Positions 15,892 to 24,583 of a stretch of 64,000 nt of DNA are shown piece by piece. The notes beneath the pieces are model-generated. The model searched no databases. It was given only the letters and a program-made list of their open reading frames with translations, and was not told the DNA's origin. Each line of letters opens with the position of its first letter. Position 1 is the stretch's first letter. The DNA lies in contig CP181259.1 of NCBI GenBank assembly GCA_047833645.1, positions 372,001 to 436,000 on the forward strand. Reading direction: 5' to 3'. A program made the position numbers and the translations under genes. The DNA comes from Pseudolactococcus sp041800635. GTDB lineage: Bacteria > Bacillota > Bacilli > Lactobacillales > Streptococcaceae.

Positions 15892-16779
15892 TCATATCGG
15901 ACTCACAAGTTGCCCCGCTTTCAGACAGGTTGCAATATGTTCAATTTCGTAGACAAACTCACTCTGATAAGGAAAATGAATCTGTTCAATCTGATCTCCA
16001 ATTTCAATCACAGCAGTATCTGCCTTCCAATAATTTGGAATGGTCACCCGACCTTTACGACCATGAATGACCAGTCGACTTGCTAACTGGAAACTCGTCG
16101 CAATCAAGGTACTCATGACGATATTACCCTTGGTTAAAATCACCTGACCTTTATCGTCAGACTTACCTGGCAAATGTGTTAGGCTACCATGAGCCGAATC
16201 AAACCCCGTGCCAAATAAATACTGTAACACACTCAAAAGATAGGAGGCACTACCAATATAAGCACCGCCTCCAACCGTCACATCATCGAACCAGGGGATT
16301 TTTTCAGCACCTGGATGGGATTGTTGGCTATCAACCCACTCGATCTCGCCGATTTCTCCTGCTTCAAGACGCTTTTTGATTTCTTGCATGACAGGTAAAA
16401 AAACAGCTTTTTGCGCTTCCATCAAAAAGACGTGCTTTTCTTTTGCTAAGTTAAATAGTTGTTCTGCTTCCGCCACTTTAAGCGTGAAGGGCTTTTCAAG
16501 TAAGACGTGTTTGCCGTGTTCAAGGGCAAGTTGAGCACCTGCAAAATGCCCTTTATTCCAAAGTGGGATATAAATTATATCCACCTCAGGATCTTTTACC
16601 AAAGCTTCGTAAGTATCGTGAATAACAGGTATCTCAAGTTCAGCAGCGAGTAGTTGCGATTTTTCAAGACTGCGCGTTGCAATCGCATAGGAAAAACTGT
16701 CACTACTTGCCTTTAAGCCAGCGACAAATCTTGGCACAATACTTGCACCACCCATGATGCCGTATTTTAATTTTGTCAT
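15892..16779 (-). CDS. Gfo/Idh/MocA family oxidoreductase, C-terminus cut by a frameshift
   Basis: 295 residues from the ATG at 16779 (AAGG eight bases upstream). An N-terminal NAD(P) fold (YGIMGGASIVPRFV) and the family EKP motif in HVLLEKPFTL define a sugar or polyol dehydrogenase of the Gfo/Idh/MocA type. The frame stops at ...GQLVSPI, but the next frame continues MTPEMTLATGEVVESLYQE up to a stop at 15836, which is the normal family C-terminus. Loss of one base near 15897-15901 explains this. The missing helix may or may not abolish activity. It is the last gene of the GntR-controlled PTS cluster. Confidence 0.8.
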   Translation of the reverse strand: MTKLKYGIMGGASIVPRFVAGLKASSDSFSYAIATRSLEKSQLLAAELEIPVIHDTYEALVKDPEVDIIYIPLWNKGHFAGAQLALEHGKHVLLEKPFTLKVAEAEQLFNLAKEKHVFLMEAQKAVFLPVMQEIKKRLEAGEIGEIEWVDSQQSHPGAEKIPWFDDVTVGGGAYIGSASYLLSVLQYLFGTGFDSAHGSLTHLPGKSDDKGQVILTKGNIVMSTLIATSFQLASRLVIHGRKGRVTIPNYWKADTAVIEIGDQIEQIHFPYQSEFVYEIEHIATCLKAGQLVSPI

Positions 16780-16860
16780 GTCAAACACCTTCTTTTCTTA
16801 TCTAGTTTAGTACAATGATAACAAAACTCGCGTGAACAGTCTCACACGAGTTTTTAGATG

Positions 16861-18243
16861 TTACGTAAAATCAGCAAAATCGCTGAAATCATCGTCTGCT
16901 GCAATTGCAACCGCGCCATTATCAGTTTCGATTGGCATCGTATTTTCATACAATTTCAAGAAAGGCACATAAACTAAAACGGAGACAGTTAAGACAAAAA
17001 CTTGTAAGATGACATTACGGAAATCACCACCTGAAGCAAAGAAAGCATTTAAAAATGGCGATGTTGACCAATGCACATACACGACAATGCGACTGACCAA
17101 ATTAAGTGAGGTTGCCACATAAGCGATGATGAGTGAAACCATAGGCGCTAAGACAAAGGGGATCATCATGAAGGGGTTAAAGACGATTGGGAAACCAAAA
17201 ATAATGGGTTCATTGATATTAAAGACAGAAGTTGGCACTGTCATTTTACCAAAAGTTCGATTAGAGCGTCTCTTAGATAGCATGAAAATCACGATAATCA
17301 AAGCCAAGGATTGACCTGTCCCACCAATATGACCATATAAATCCCGAAATGGCGTTGTAATAATATGCGGAATGGCTTGGTGGGCAGCGAAAGCATCCAT
17401 ATTTTCAGCAGTTACTGTATTTAAAATCGGTTCGACAAACGGTGTGACACCTGTTGGATGAATCCCAACTGAGAACAAGAGAATCCCGACACATTCTAAA
17501 ACAAGGAAACCGGCAGGATGTGTTGTCAACCCAATCAGCGGTTTTTGAATGGTTGTATTGATCAATTCTTGAATTTCTTGCCCTGTCAGCAAATGGATAA
17601 AGAAAGTGAACACGGCAAAAATATTCAAGGTAAAAGCAATTGGAAAGAGCGAATTAAAACTTTCTGTTACAGCTTCTGGTACATTCGAGCCCATGTTAAT
17701 TTTAAATTTCGGACTTTGGAGAAATTTTGCGTATAATTCCGTTGCAAACATGGCGCAGAGAATGGCGATTAACATCGTTTGCGTCCCAAAAGTACTAGAA
17801 GCGATAGCACCCGGTACCTCAACTAAGTGATCAAAGCCTGCTATTGAGAATTTAGTCACCATTGGTAAAGTGATGAAAAACGCCCCCAAAGCAACTGATA
17901 TAGCAAGACCAGCATTGGGTAACTTACGAGATTTCGCAATCGAATTCGCAATGAGTACAATCACGATAAGTGAAAAGATATTCATGCTACCATTAATCAA
18001 CCTTGCACCGAAGCCTTGGATGGTTGTTAAAAGTTCAGCATCAACGACTTTCCCAAGTAAAAAGCCATCTGGTGCTAAAATCACATAATTGATGAGAATC
18101 ATAATCCCAGCAATAAATAGAAAAGGTAATGAAGTGACAAAACCGTCACGCAAAGCACGCATATGCATCTCTGATGCAACACGTTGCGCATAATCATTAA
18201 CTTTTGAAATAAAACTTTTTTGAGTTGTTTTTTCTTTCGACAT
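16861..18243 (-). CDS. PTS lactose/cellobiose family EIIC permease
   Basis: 460 residues from the ATG at 18243 (GGGGAG four bases upstream). Ten or so membrane helices with family signatures GIHPTGVTPFVEPILN, HIITTPFRDLYGHIGGTGQS and NINEPIIFGFPIVFNPFMMIPF. It forms the sugar channel of a lactose/cellobiose-type phosphotransferase. It is intact and is a paralogue of the frameshifted EIIC at 20553-21942 in the same cluster; both carry Asp/Phe-rich tails ending DDFSDFADF. The EIIA is at 21952; the only EIIB here is broken, so it would need an EIIB from elsewhere. Confidence 0.92.
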   Translation of the reverse strand: MSKEKTTQKSFISKVNDYAQRVASEMHMRALRDGFVTSLPFLFIAGIMILINYVILAPDGFLLGKVVDAELLTTIQGFGARLINGSMNIFSLIVIVLIANSIAKSRKLPNAGLAISVALGAFFITLPMVTKFSIAGFDHLVEVPGAIASSTFGTQTMLIAILCAMFATELYAKFLQSPKFKINMGSNVPEAVTESFNSLFPIAFTLNIFAVFTFFIHLLTGQEIQELINTTIQKPLIGLTTHPAGFLVLECVGILLFSVGIHPTGVTPFVEPILNTVTAENMDAFAAHQAIPHIITTPFRDLYGHIGGTGQSLALIIVIFMLSKRRSNRTFGKMTVPTSVFNINEPIIFGFPIVFNPFMMIPFVLAPMVSLIIAYVATSLNLVSRIVVYVHWSTSPFLNAFFASGGDFRNVILQVFVLTVSVLVYVPFLKLYENTMPIETDNGAVAIAADDDFSDFADFT

Positions 18244-18277
18244 TTTTCTCCCCATAATCAATAAATTGTTTTTTTTT

Positions 18278-18309
18278 TGAAAAAAAGTAGATGAAAAGTG
18301 CCTTCATCT
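18278..18309 (-). terminator. Hairpin with U-run between the 18331 gene and EIIC
   Basis: AGATGAA/TTCATCT stem with a U-rich tail on the minus strand, just upstream of the EIIC start. It could lower EIIC transcription relative to the upstream genes. Confidence 0.45.
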
Positions 18310-18330
18310 CTCATTTTTGACAGATATGCC

Positions 18331-19092
18331 CTAACGGTTGGCACCACGCGCCATACGAACAAAGGTATGACGGCGACCACGAATCGCGATAGAGGCATTA
18401 TAAATCGTTGTCGGCACAGGCATTCCTGCGACACCGGCATCTCCAAGCTCAAAGACATCAGCTCTCGCACGTTTTGCCGCTAAGGCAATTGATTGAATGG
18501 TTGCTTTGTCAGTTCCTTCTTGTGAAGTCCCAACTGTTGTTGACACAAGGGCACCAGCTTCAACATAAGCAAGCAAGTACTCAAGTTTCAAATCAGCACC
18601 GTGACTCAAGACTGGATTGAGTGCTAAAAGTCCCGCATAGCTTCCTCGTACTAAATGAATATCTGAAATAATCCGCTCAGGTGTTGCTTCTGGTTTCACA
18701 TAAGCTGTCAATGACAAGAAATCTGCACCTTTTGTCAAGACTTCAGCCAATGATGCGGGGGTCAAGCGTTTAAATTCTGGACCGCCATCAGCGATTTCGA
18801 GATTAATCCCCACACCTGTCCCTGTCAATTTACGAAGTTCAGACAAATGTGATATCTCTCCGAGACCCGCAATTTTCAGAGTTTTAACGTCTATCCCTTT
18901 TAGTAATAATAGGTCTGCCCCGAAGGCTGCTGCCATTTCACCATTGGTCACTTCGGGATACAAAGGCGCATTTTTTGCTGCTAAATTAACGAGGACGACA
19001 CGACCTTCTGATGCTTTAATAGCATTTTTTATTTCTAAAGGTGTCGTTTCTTTACCAAAGTCTGATGCGGTACATGCTAAAATTCGATTCAT
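18331..19092 (-). CDS. DUF7916-like protein (annotated PEP-phosphonomutase-like in relatives)
   Basis: 253 residues, soluble, starting MNRILACTASDFGKETTPLE. Repeated beta-alpha pattern (VVLVNLAAK, ADLLLLKGID, FLSLTAYVKP, GALVSTTVGTSQEG) suggests a TIM-barrel-like fold. From memory such proteins travel with PTS EIIC genes in Firmicutes and bear uncertain names; I cannot assign a reaction. Only two bases separate it from the oxidoreductase gene upstream. The C-terminus (IRGRRHTFVRMARGANR) is basic. Confidence 0.6.
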   Translation of the reverse strand: MNRILACTASDFGKETTPLEIKNAIKASEGRVVLVNLAAKNAPLYPEVTNGEMAAAFGADLLLLKGIDVKTLKIAGLGEISHLSELRKLTGTGVGINLEIADGGPEFKRLTPASLAEVLTKGADFLSLTAYVKPEATPERIISDIHLVRGSYAGLLALNPVLSHGADLKLEYLLAYVEAGALVSTTVGTSQEGTDKATIQSIALAAKRARADVFELGDAGVAGMPVPTTIYNASIAIRGRRHTFVRMARGANR

Positions 19093-19094
19093 GC

Positions 19095-20144
19095 TTAAAG
19101 TTCCTCCACTTTGTAGACACTTGGACTTGGTGCTTTAAAACCAGCTTCTAAGATTTGGATATTAGTCAAGGCCTCTTCGTCAGAAACGAGTTTCTCAGCG
19201 CCATTTTTAAGCGTTTCATAGACCGAATCATAGTAGCGACCATAATCGCCCAGAGGTGTCTTGATTTGTTTTTCAATCCAGTCACCATTTGAATTGCGGT
19301 ATTTAGCGATTCCATAATACATCACTGAGTCTTCGCCAAATCCTGCGACATCTGGCATGACACCCGCTTTCAAATCATTTTCTTGTTGGTCTTCACCATA
19401 TTTAATAAATGAACCATTGCTACCATGAACGATGAAGCGCGGATAATCGCTTGCCACAACATGATTTGTTTTAACCTTGACCTTGAGCGTATTGCCATAA
19501 TGCAAGTCAACATCAAAGTAGCTATCGACTGCACCGGCAATCTCGTTGTTTCGGATGTCATAAGCCACTGTATCTGGGCGACCAAAGAGAGCAATCATCC
19601 GATCCATGGTATGAATCCCAAGACCATAGAAAGAACCATTTTCTTTAACTCCGGGTGCTGTGAAACTGCCCGGACGGTAATAATCGATATGCGTTTCAAC
19701 TTCGTTAATCTCACCTAAGAAACCTTGTGCAATGACTTGCTTGACTGCCAAGTAATCGCCATCAAATCGACGATTTTGATAAGGTTGTACGAGCACACCT
19801 TTTTCTTTCGCAAGCGCAAATAATTCTTTAGCGTGTTCAACTGTATCACAGAAAGGTTTTTCCACAATGACACTTTTGCCAGCTAAAATCGCTTGTTTGG
19901 CTAGGTCATAATGCGTATGTGCTGGCGTACAAATCGTGACTAATTCGATTTCTTCATCATTGAGCAACACCTCAATGTCTGTTGTGAATGCAACACCCTT
20001 AGCACGGTATGGGGCAGCCAATGCTTCATTAATTTTCAAATCAAAGATTGTTTTAACCTTGATATTTTCTCTCAAATTCACGTAGGGAAGATGGTAGCGG
20101 TTGGCGCTTTTACCAAAACCGATAAAACCTGTTACTAATGTCAT
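19095..20144 (-). CDS. Gfo/Idh/MocA family oxidoreductase
   Basis: 349 residues, full length. Rossmann motif GFIGFGKSANRYHLP, conserved VIVEKPFCDT with the catalytic-region Lys, and GLGIHTMDRMIALFG for the usual His of the C-terminal alpha/beta domain. Resembles the YdgJ/YhhX branch. Together with the 15892 gene it suggests that the imported sugar or its derivative is oxidised or epimerised through an NAD-linked step. It lies inside the PTS cluster, directly after the EIIB remnant. Confidence 0.88.
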   Translation of the reverse strand: MTLVTGFIGFGKSANRYHLPYVNLRENIKVKTIFDLKINEALAAPYRAKGVAFTTDIEVLLNDEEIELVTICTPAHTHYDLAKQAILAGKSVIVEKPFCDTVEHAKELFALAKEKGVLVQPYQNRRFDGDYLAVKQVIAQGFLGEINEVETHIDYYRPGSFTAPGVKENGSFYGLGIHTMDRMIALFGRPDTVAYDIRNNEIAGAVDSYFDVDLHYGNTLKVKVKTNHVVASDYPRFIVHGSNGSFIKYGEDQQENDLKAGVMPDVAGFGEDSVMYYGIAKYRNSNGDWIEKQIKTPLGDYGRYYDSVYETLKNGAEKLVSDEEALTNIQILEAGFKAPSPSVYKVEEL

Positions 20145-20164
20145 AAAATATATATCCTAACTTT

Positions 20165-20488
20165 CTATTGTTGTGCGCGACGTTCGCGGACGAGATTAAG
20201 TGCTTGCTTCAAGACAGCTGGTGCATTGACACGACCAAAATCTTCAGCACTAATGGCCTTAACAGGCACTTTCTCGCCAATTCGTTCTGTGATTTAATCT
20301 TCCAAAAAGGCTAATTGTGGCCCTAATAATACGACATCAGCCGTATCCGATTCTGTATCCACGCGCGGTTCAGCGACCGCCCAAATCTTCACATCGAGCT
20401 TATTGTCTGCTGCTACTTTTTGCATTTTATTGACCAAAAAGCTAGTCGACATGCCTTCATTACAGCATAGTAAAATGTTTGTTGTCAT
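20165..20488 (-). pseudogene. PTS lactose/cellobiose EIIB, disrupted
   Basis: The N-terminal half (MTTNILLCCNEGMSTSFLV, with the phospho-cysteine loop) ends at a TAA (20294-20296) after 64 codons. The same frame then continues ITERIGEKVPVKAISAEDFG to RERRAQQ and a stop at 20165, giving the normal EIIB length of about 107. In addition, the 13-bp TTTGTTGTCATCG is tandemly duplicated at 20478-20503 over the start codon: GAGGAG is now eight bases before an out-of-frame ATG (20501), while the in-frame ATG (20488) is 21 bases away. Two independent lesions indicate a true pseudogene. Confidence 0.85.
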
Positions 20489-20552
20489 CGTTTGTTGTCA
20501 TCGTTTTTTCTCCTCATTTTATACAATTTGTTTAGTTTTCTCGTGCCAATGG

Positions 20553-21942
20553 TTACTGGAAATCTGCAAAGTCTGAGAAATCATCCGCATCGATAGCCGA
20601 TTCAGCCTCAGCAGCCACGACTTCAGCCTCCATACTTAATTCATAAGCCTTAAGGAAGGGGATATAAATCACCACCATTAATGTGATTAAAAGCAACTGT
20701 AAAATAACATTTCTAAAGTCACCACCTGAAGCAACAAAACCATTAATCAGCGGTGGCATTGACCAAGGGACATAGACTGCAATCCGACTCACTAAACCGA
20801 CCGCAGTCGCAAAGTAAGCCACGATAAAACAAATAAGTGGGCCAAAGATAAAGGGAATCATAATCAGTGAGTTAAAGACAACTGGGAAACCGTAGATAAT
20901 CGGTTCATTGATATTGGAAATCCCGAGTGGCCCAGACATTTTTGCAAAGTCACGATTAAATTGTTTTCTAGACACAATGAAAATCGCGATCACCAATGCA
21001 ATCGTTGAGCCTGTCCCACCAATATGACCATATAAATCACGGAATGGCAACACAATAATATGTGGAATAGCCAAATGATTTTTGAAAGCATCTGAATTTT
21101 CAGCCATAGCTGCTAGCAATGGTGGTTCAAGAATTGGATTGACAATCCCAGATGGGTGAATCCCGAGTGCAAATAAAAGATTAGTAAAGAAACAAAGGAC
21201 AATGAAACCTGGTAAGCTAGTGGTCAAACCAACCATTGGGGCTTGAATGACTTGATTAATCAAAGCATGAACTTCTAAATTCGTCAATTGATGCATCCCA
21301 AATGAGACAAAACCAGCCGCCACCAAGGTGATGATAATCGCTGTCAAAGCATTGAAAGATTGGGCAACTGCTGGTGGTACTGTACCTGTCAATTTAATTT
21401 TAAGATTTTCATTTTTACTCAGCCAGACAAATAATTCAGTTGATAGCATTGAAGCAAAGATCGCAACGAAGATACCAGAGGTGCCTAACAAAGAGAAGGG
21501 TAAAATACCACCCACTTCAACTGCTTTTTCAGCACCATTAGGGATGACGGCATTGGCTAAAGGCATGAGTGTGAAAATCGTCCCAACTGCAACAGCTGAA
21601 CAGAAAATGGGACTTTCTGCCTTACGGCTATTCCCAAGCGAATAAGCAATCATAATCGCGATTAAAAGTGAGTAACAGTTCAGTGACCCGTTAATAATTT
21701 TATTGCCTAATTCTTGCCAAGTAGCGAGTGTGCCATGATTGACAAAGCTAGCAATCCAGCCGCCATCAGGTGCAATGATGACATTATTAATCAGAATCAT
21801 CAGGCCTGCTAAAAACAAGAAACAGTACTGATGAGACAAAGCCATCACGCATGGCTCTAAAATATCTTTGTGACGCTGCTGCCTGGGCAAAATCACTTAA
21901 TTTCTTTAAAAACGGATTCGTTTGTTTAACTTTTGTGGTCAT
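20553..21942 (-). pseudogene. PTS lactose/cellobiose EIIC, frameshifted
   Basis: A proper start (ATG 21942, AGGAGG five bases upstream) opens MTTKVKQTNPFLKKLSDFAQ and runs into DGFVSSVLFL, where one extra base (near 21816) shifts the frame to a stop. The remaining 430 or so residues (FLAGLMILINNVIIAPDGG onward) are intact in the next frame, with GIHPSGIVNPILEPP, VLPFRDLYGHIGGTGS and NINEPIIYGFPVVF. Alignment by eye with the paralogue at 16861 (DGFVTSLPFLFIAG) fixes the site of the shift. It may be a sequencing error, but neighbouring lesions favour decay. Confidence 0.8.
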
Positions 21943-21951
21943 AATTCCCTC

Positions 21952-22275
21952 CTAGTTCCCTGTCAGTTCGTACATTTTTTCATACATGTCAATCATTTGA
22001 TCCGCCATGTCTTTCATCAGACCTGTCGTCATCAACTGGTCTTCAGCGTGCATGAATAAAATGCCAAATTCAACTTTTCCACCACTTGCTTCTTCTTGAA
22101 TCAAGCCGAAGTGTTCATTGTGTGCGATTGCTAACTTCTCATTGGCTTGTTTCAGCAACTCTTTACCTGCTACAATTTGGTTGTCACGCGCTTTGGCGAT
22201 AGCACCCATAATCAGTGATTTTGCCTCACCAATGGCTGCAATCATTGTGAAGGCAATTTGTTCCATTCCGTCCAT
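21952..22275 (-). CDS. PTS lactose/cellobiose family EIIA
   Basis: 107 residues, the usual length. All-helical EIIA of the Lac type, with the phosphorylated histidine in FMHAEDQLMTT. It takes phosphate from HPr and passes it to EIIB. AAAGG lies eight bases before the ATG. It is intact, directly upstream of the frameshifted EIIC gene and downstream of the aldo/keto reductase gene in the GntR-controlled operon. Confidence 0.92.
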   Translation of the reverse strand: MDGMEQIAFTMIAAIGEAKSLIMGAIAKARDNQIVAGKELLKQANEKLAIAHNEHFGLIQEEASGGKVEFGILFMHAEDQLMTTGLMKDMADQMIDMYEKMYELTGN

Positions 22276-22296
22276 TTTATCAACCTTTCTTTTGTC

Positions 22297-23286
22297 TTAA
22301 CGCGTCATTTTTAAAATGGCGTTAATTGCTTGTAATTCTGCATCTGTAAATGTGAGATTGTCAAGTGCTTTGACATTTTCTTCTAGCTGACTCACACGAC
22401 TGGCACCTATCAAGACACTGGATACACCAGAATCTCTGAGCTGCCATGCAATCGCGAGCTCGGCTATCGTTTGCTGACGTGCTTCGGCAATTGCTTGGAG
22501 CTCGCGAACCTTGGCCAAATTATGCTCAAATGTGACCGCATCCGTCAACGCCCCTTTTCGAGAGATACGAGAATCTTCTGGAATCCCGTTCAAATAGCGA
22601 TTGGTCAGCTGCCCTTGTGCCAAGGGACTAAATGAAATATTACCAATGCCTTCATTAAGCGTTACCGCCTTCAACTCATCTTCAAACTCTCGTTCAAACA
22701 GATTATATTTCATCTGATTGATGATAAATGGCGTTTTTAACGCCTTGAAAATGTCACTTATTGCACTAGCATCTGCAGCAGAATAATTGGAAATACCGAT
22801 ATAGAGCGCTTTGCCACTACGAACAAGTGAGTCTAGAGCCACTGCCGTTTCTGCCAATGGTGTCTCAGGATCATGGCGATGATGATAAAAGATATCAACA
22901 TAATCAAGGCCTAAGCGTTTCAAACTGGCATCGCAACTCGACATTAAATATTTCCTTGATCCGCCATCACCGTAAGGCCCATCCCACATCTGATAACCAG
23001 CCTTAGTCGCAATAATCAACTCATCACGGTAAGGTTTTAGATGATCTTGAAAGATCCGTCCAAAATTTCGTTCAGCTGCCCCACCGCCATAATTATTAGC
23101 TAAATCAAAATGCGTGATCCCAAGATCAAATGCCTTTAAAATTAAGTCCTTTTGTGTCGTCAGTGGGCTATCATCACCAAAATTTCGCCAAAGTCCAAGA
23201 GAAATGGCTGGTAATTTGAGACCACTCTGACCAACTTGACGATAGAGCATCCTATCGTAACGTTTTTCGTTTGCTTGATAACTCAT
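22297..23286 (-). CDS. Aldo/keto reductase (YghZ/AKR14-like)
   Basis: 329 residues. Begins with the YghZ-type pattern YRQVGQSGLKLPAISLGLWRNFGD; the catalytic tetrad is seen in FDLANNYGGG (Asp, Tyr), AGYQMWDGPYG (Lys region) and YHHRHDPETP (His). YghZ relatives reduce L-glyceraldehyde 3-phosphate or detoxify methylglyoxal. Here it is the first gene of the PTS operon behind a GntR-type operator, so a role in the same sugar pathway is possible. AAAGGAG lies nine bases upstream of the ATG. Confidence 0.88.
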   Translation of the reverse strand: MSYQANEKRYDRMLYRQVGQSGLKLPAISLGLWRNFGDDSPLTTQKDLILKAFDLGITHFDLANNYGGGAAERNFGRIFQDHLKPYRDELIIATKAGYQMWDGPYGDGGSRKYLMSSCDASLKRLGLDYVDIFYHHRHDPETPLAETAVALDSLVRSGKALYIGISNYSAADASAISDIFKALKTPFIINQMKYNLFEREFEDELKAVTLNEGIGNISFSPLAQGQLTNRYLNGIPEDSRISRKGALTDAVTFEHNLAKVRELQAIAEARQQTIAELAIAWQLRDSGVSSVLIGASRVSQLEENVKALDNLTFTDAELQAINAILKMTR

Positions 23287-23332
23287 GTGTCAAAACTCCT
23301 TTAAAATCAGAAAGCGCCTCCTTACGATCAAA

Positions 23333-23361
23333 AATATATAGTTTTAATTCTAATTTGTCAA
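23333..23361 (-). promoter_or_regulatory. Promoter of the PTS cluster with GntR-type operator
   Basis: Minus strand TTGACA (23361-23356), 17 bp, TATATT (23338-23333). TATATAGTT (23335-23343), the inverse of AACTATATA seen twice at the gntR promoter, covers the -10. Repression by the divergent regulator is inferred. Confidence 0.65.
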
Positions 23362-23450
23362 CATCTTTTTAACATTTAATTCATATATTTTAAACAAAAT
23401 AACAAAAACGCTTATTTACAGAGGTTTTTAAGTTATAAACACTAATATGA

Positions 23451-23498
23451 AACTATATACTTTATTTTTAAATAAAAATGGTATAATATAACTATATA
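23451..23498 (+). promoter_or_regulatory. gntR promoter with two AACTATATA operator copies
   Basis: Extended -10 TGG-TATAAT (23482-23487). Exact AACTATATA 9-mers lie at 23451-23459 (by the -35 position) and 23490-23498 (over the start site), suggesting autorepression. Confidence 0.6.
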
Positions 23499-23518
23499 GA
23501 ATTAATGAAGGAGCTATC

Positions 23519-24238
23519 ATGAGAACCAACACCAAGTATATCGATATTTATACACAGATTAAATACGATATTGAATCAGGAAAATATCCAATTAATGAGA
23601 AATTACCCCAGGGTCGCATCCTCGCTGACCAATTTGACGTCAGTGAATTGACCATTACTAAGGCCATTAATTTATTGGTGCAAGAAGGCTATATCGTGCG
23701 CCGGCGGGGGTCGGGTAGTTTTGTCAAGAATTTCAGAAATTCAACGATTACGAAATTTTCTCCTTTAACAGGGAGCACGGCCCTGCATGAAGGCGAAGTC
23801 ACGTCGACGATTATTGGCTTTTCGACTGAAGCGCCTACCCAGTATATTGCAGATAAATTGAGCGTTGACAAGGAAAGTTTGGTTTACAAAATCATTCGCA
23901 TGAGAACGATTAAAAATGTGCCGTCTATCATTGAGTATACTTGGATGCCTCTTGAGATTATTCCAGGTCTGACAACCAAAGAGCTGGAAACGTCGATTTA
24001 TAGCTACATCCATAAAACGCTCAATTTAACAATTAAAAGTGCCCATATTAAAGTCGCTGGCGTTCGACCCAGTATCCTTGAAAAAGCCTATCTTAAGTTA
24101 AAAGATACGGATTTTCTAATGCAGACCGAGCAAATCGGCTACCTAGATGATGGGCGAATTTTTGAGTTTTCAATCGCCAGTCACATCCCAAGTGAATTTG
24201 CCTTTGAAACGGTTTTGATTGCTAACGAACATGACTAA
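23519..24238 (+). CDS. GntR family regulator (HutC/UTRA type)
   Basis: 239 residues. The N-terminal GntR winged helix (IYTQIKYDIESGKYPINEKLP, then LTITKAINLLVQEGYIVRRRGSGSFV) is followed by a UTRA effector domain (VYKIIRMRTIKNVP, EYTWMPLEIIPGL, IGYLDDGRIFEFSIASHIP). UTRA regulators bind sugar phosphates or other small ligands. It is divergent from the PTS cluster and its presumed 9-bp operator occurs at both promoters, so it should be the local repressor. GAAGGAG lies seven bases before the ATG. Intact, although its regulon is decaying. Confidence 0.9.
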   Translation: MRTNTKYIDIYTQIKYDIESGKYPINEKLPQGRILADQFDVSELTITKAINLLVQEGYIVRRRGSGSFVKNFRNSTITKFSPLTGSTALHEGEVTSTIIGFSTEAPTQYIADKLSVDKESLVYKIIRMRTIKNVPSIIEYTWMPLEIIPGLTTKELETSIYSYIHKTLNLTIKSAHIKVAGVRPSILEKAYLKLKDTDFLMQTEQIGYLDDGRIFEFSIASHIPSEFAFETVLIANEHD

Positions 24239-24242
24239 GGAT

Positions 24243-24562
24243 AAAAAGAGGTAGAGACAAAAGGCCACAAAAAAAAATAGGTGATGATCAATGTTAATTG
24301 AAATTGATCATTGCCTATTTTTGTATTGCTTTTTGATACATTGTAGAGTATCATCGTTAAGAAACGATTGGTTTCTACCAAATCGGTTAAAAAAGCTCAG
24401 TTTTTTTGCGAAATTGGTCATCTTTCTGAGAAAGATGTCGAAATCGGTAAACAGTGCTATTTTCGTGCCAAATTGGTCAGAAATTAAAACTGGGCGTTTC
24501 AATTTGAGTGTCTAATTCGCTTTTCTCTTTTTGTGCCTGAAACTTTTGTCCCAGTCTCTTTT
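24243..24562. repeat. Intergenic repeat element, copy A, with periodic 11-bp motifs
   Basis: Fills the convergent gap between gntR and nadA. The ends are inverted relatives: AAGAGGTAGAGACAAAAGG at 24246-24264 and the complement of AAGAGACTGGGACAAAAG at 24543-24560. The left part has a TGATCAAT/ATTGATCA stem and TGTATTGCTTTTTGATACAT. The centre has four 11-bp motifs (consensus NNNAAATYGGT) ending at 24387, 24418, 24448 and 24477. The segment between the second and third is a perfect 8-bp stem CATCTTTC-TGA-GAAAGATG. Copy B at 42583-42966 lies in the opposite orientation. No ORF of note. Confidence 0.8.
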
Positions 24563-24583
24563 GATGTCTATTTTGATGTCTAT

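Noticed and set aside
24377..24477. CRISPR array (short repeats at about 30-bp steps)
   Set aside because: Repeats are only about 11 bp and vary between copies, spacers are partly palindromic, a second related array exists with similar spacers, and no cas genes are present. Kept as a repeat element instead.
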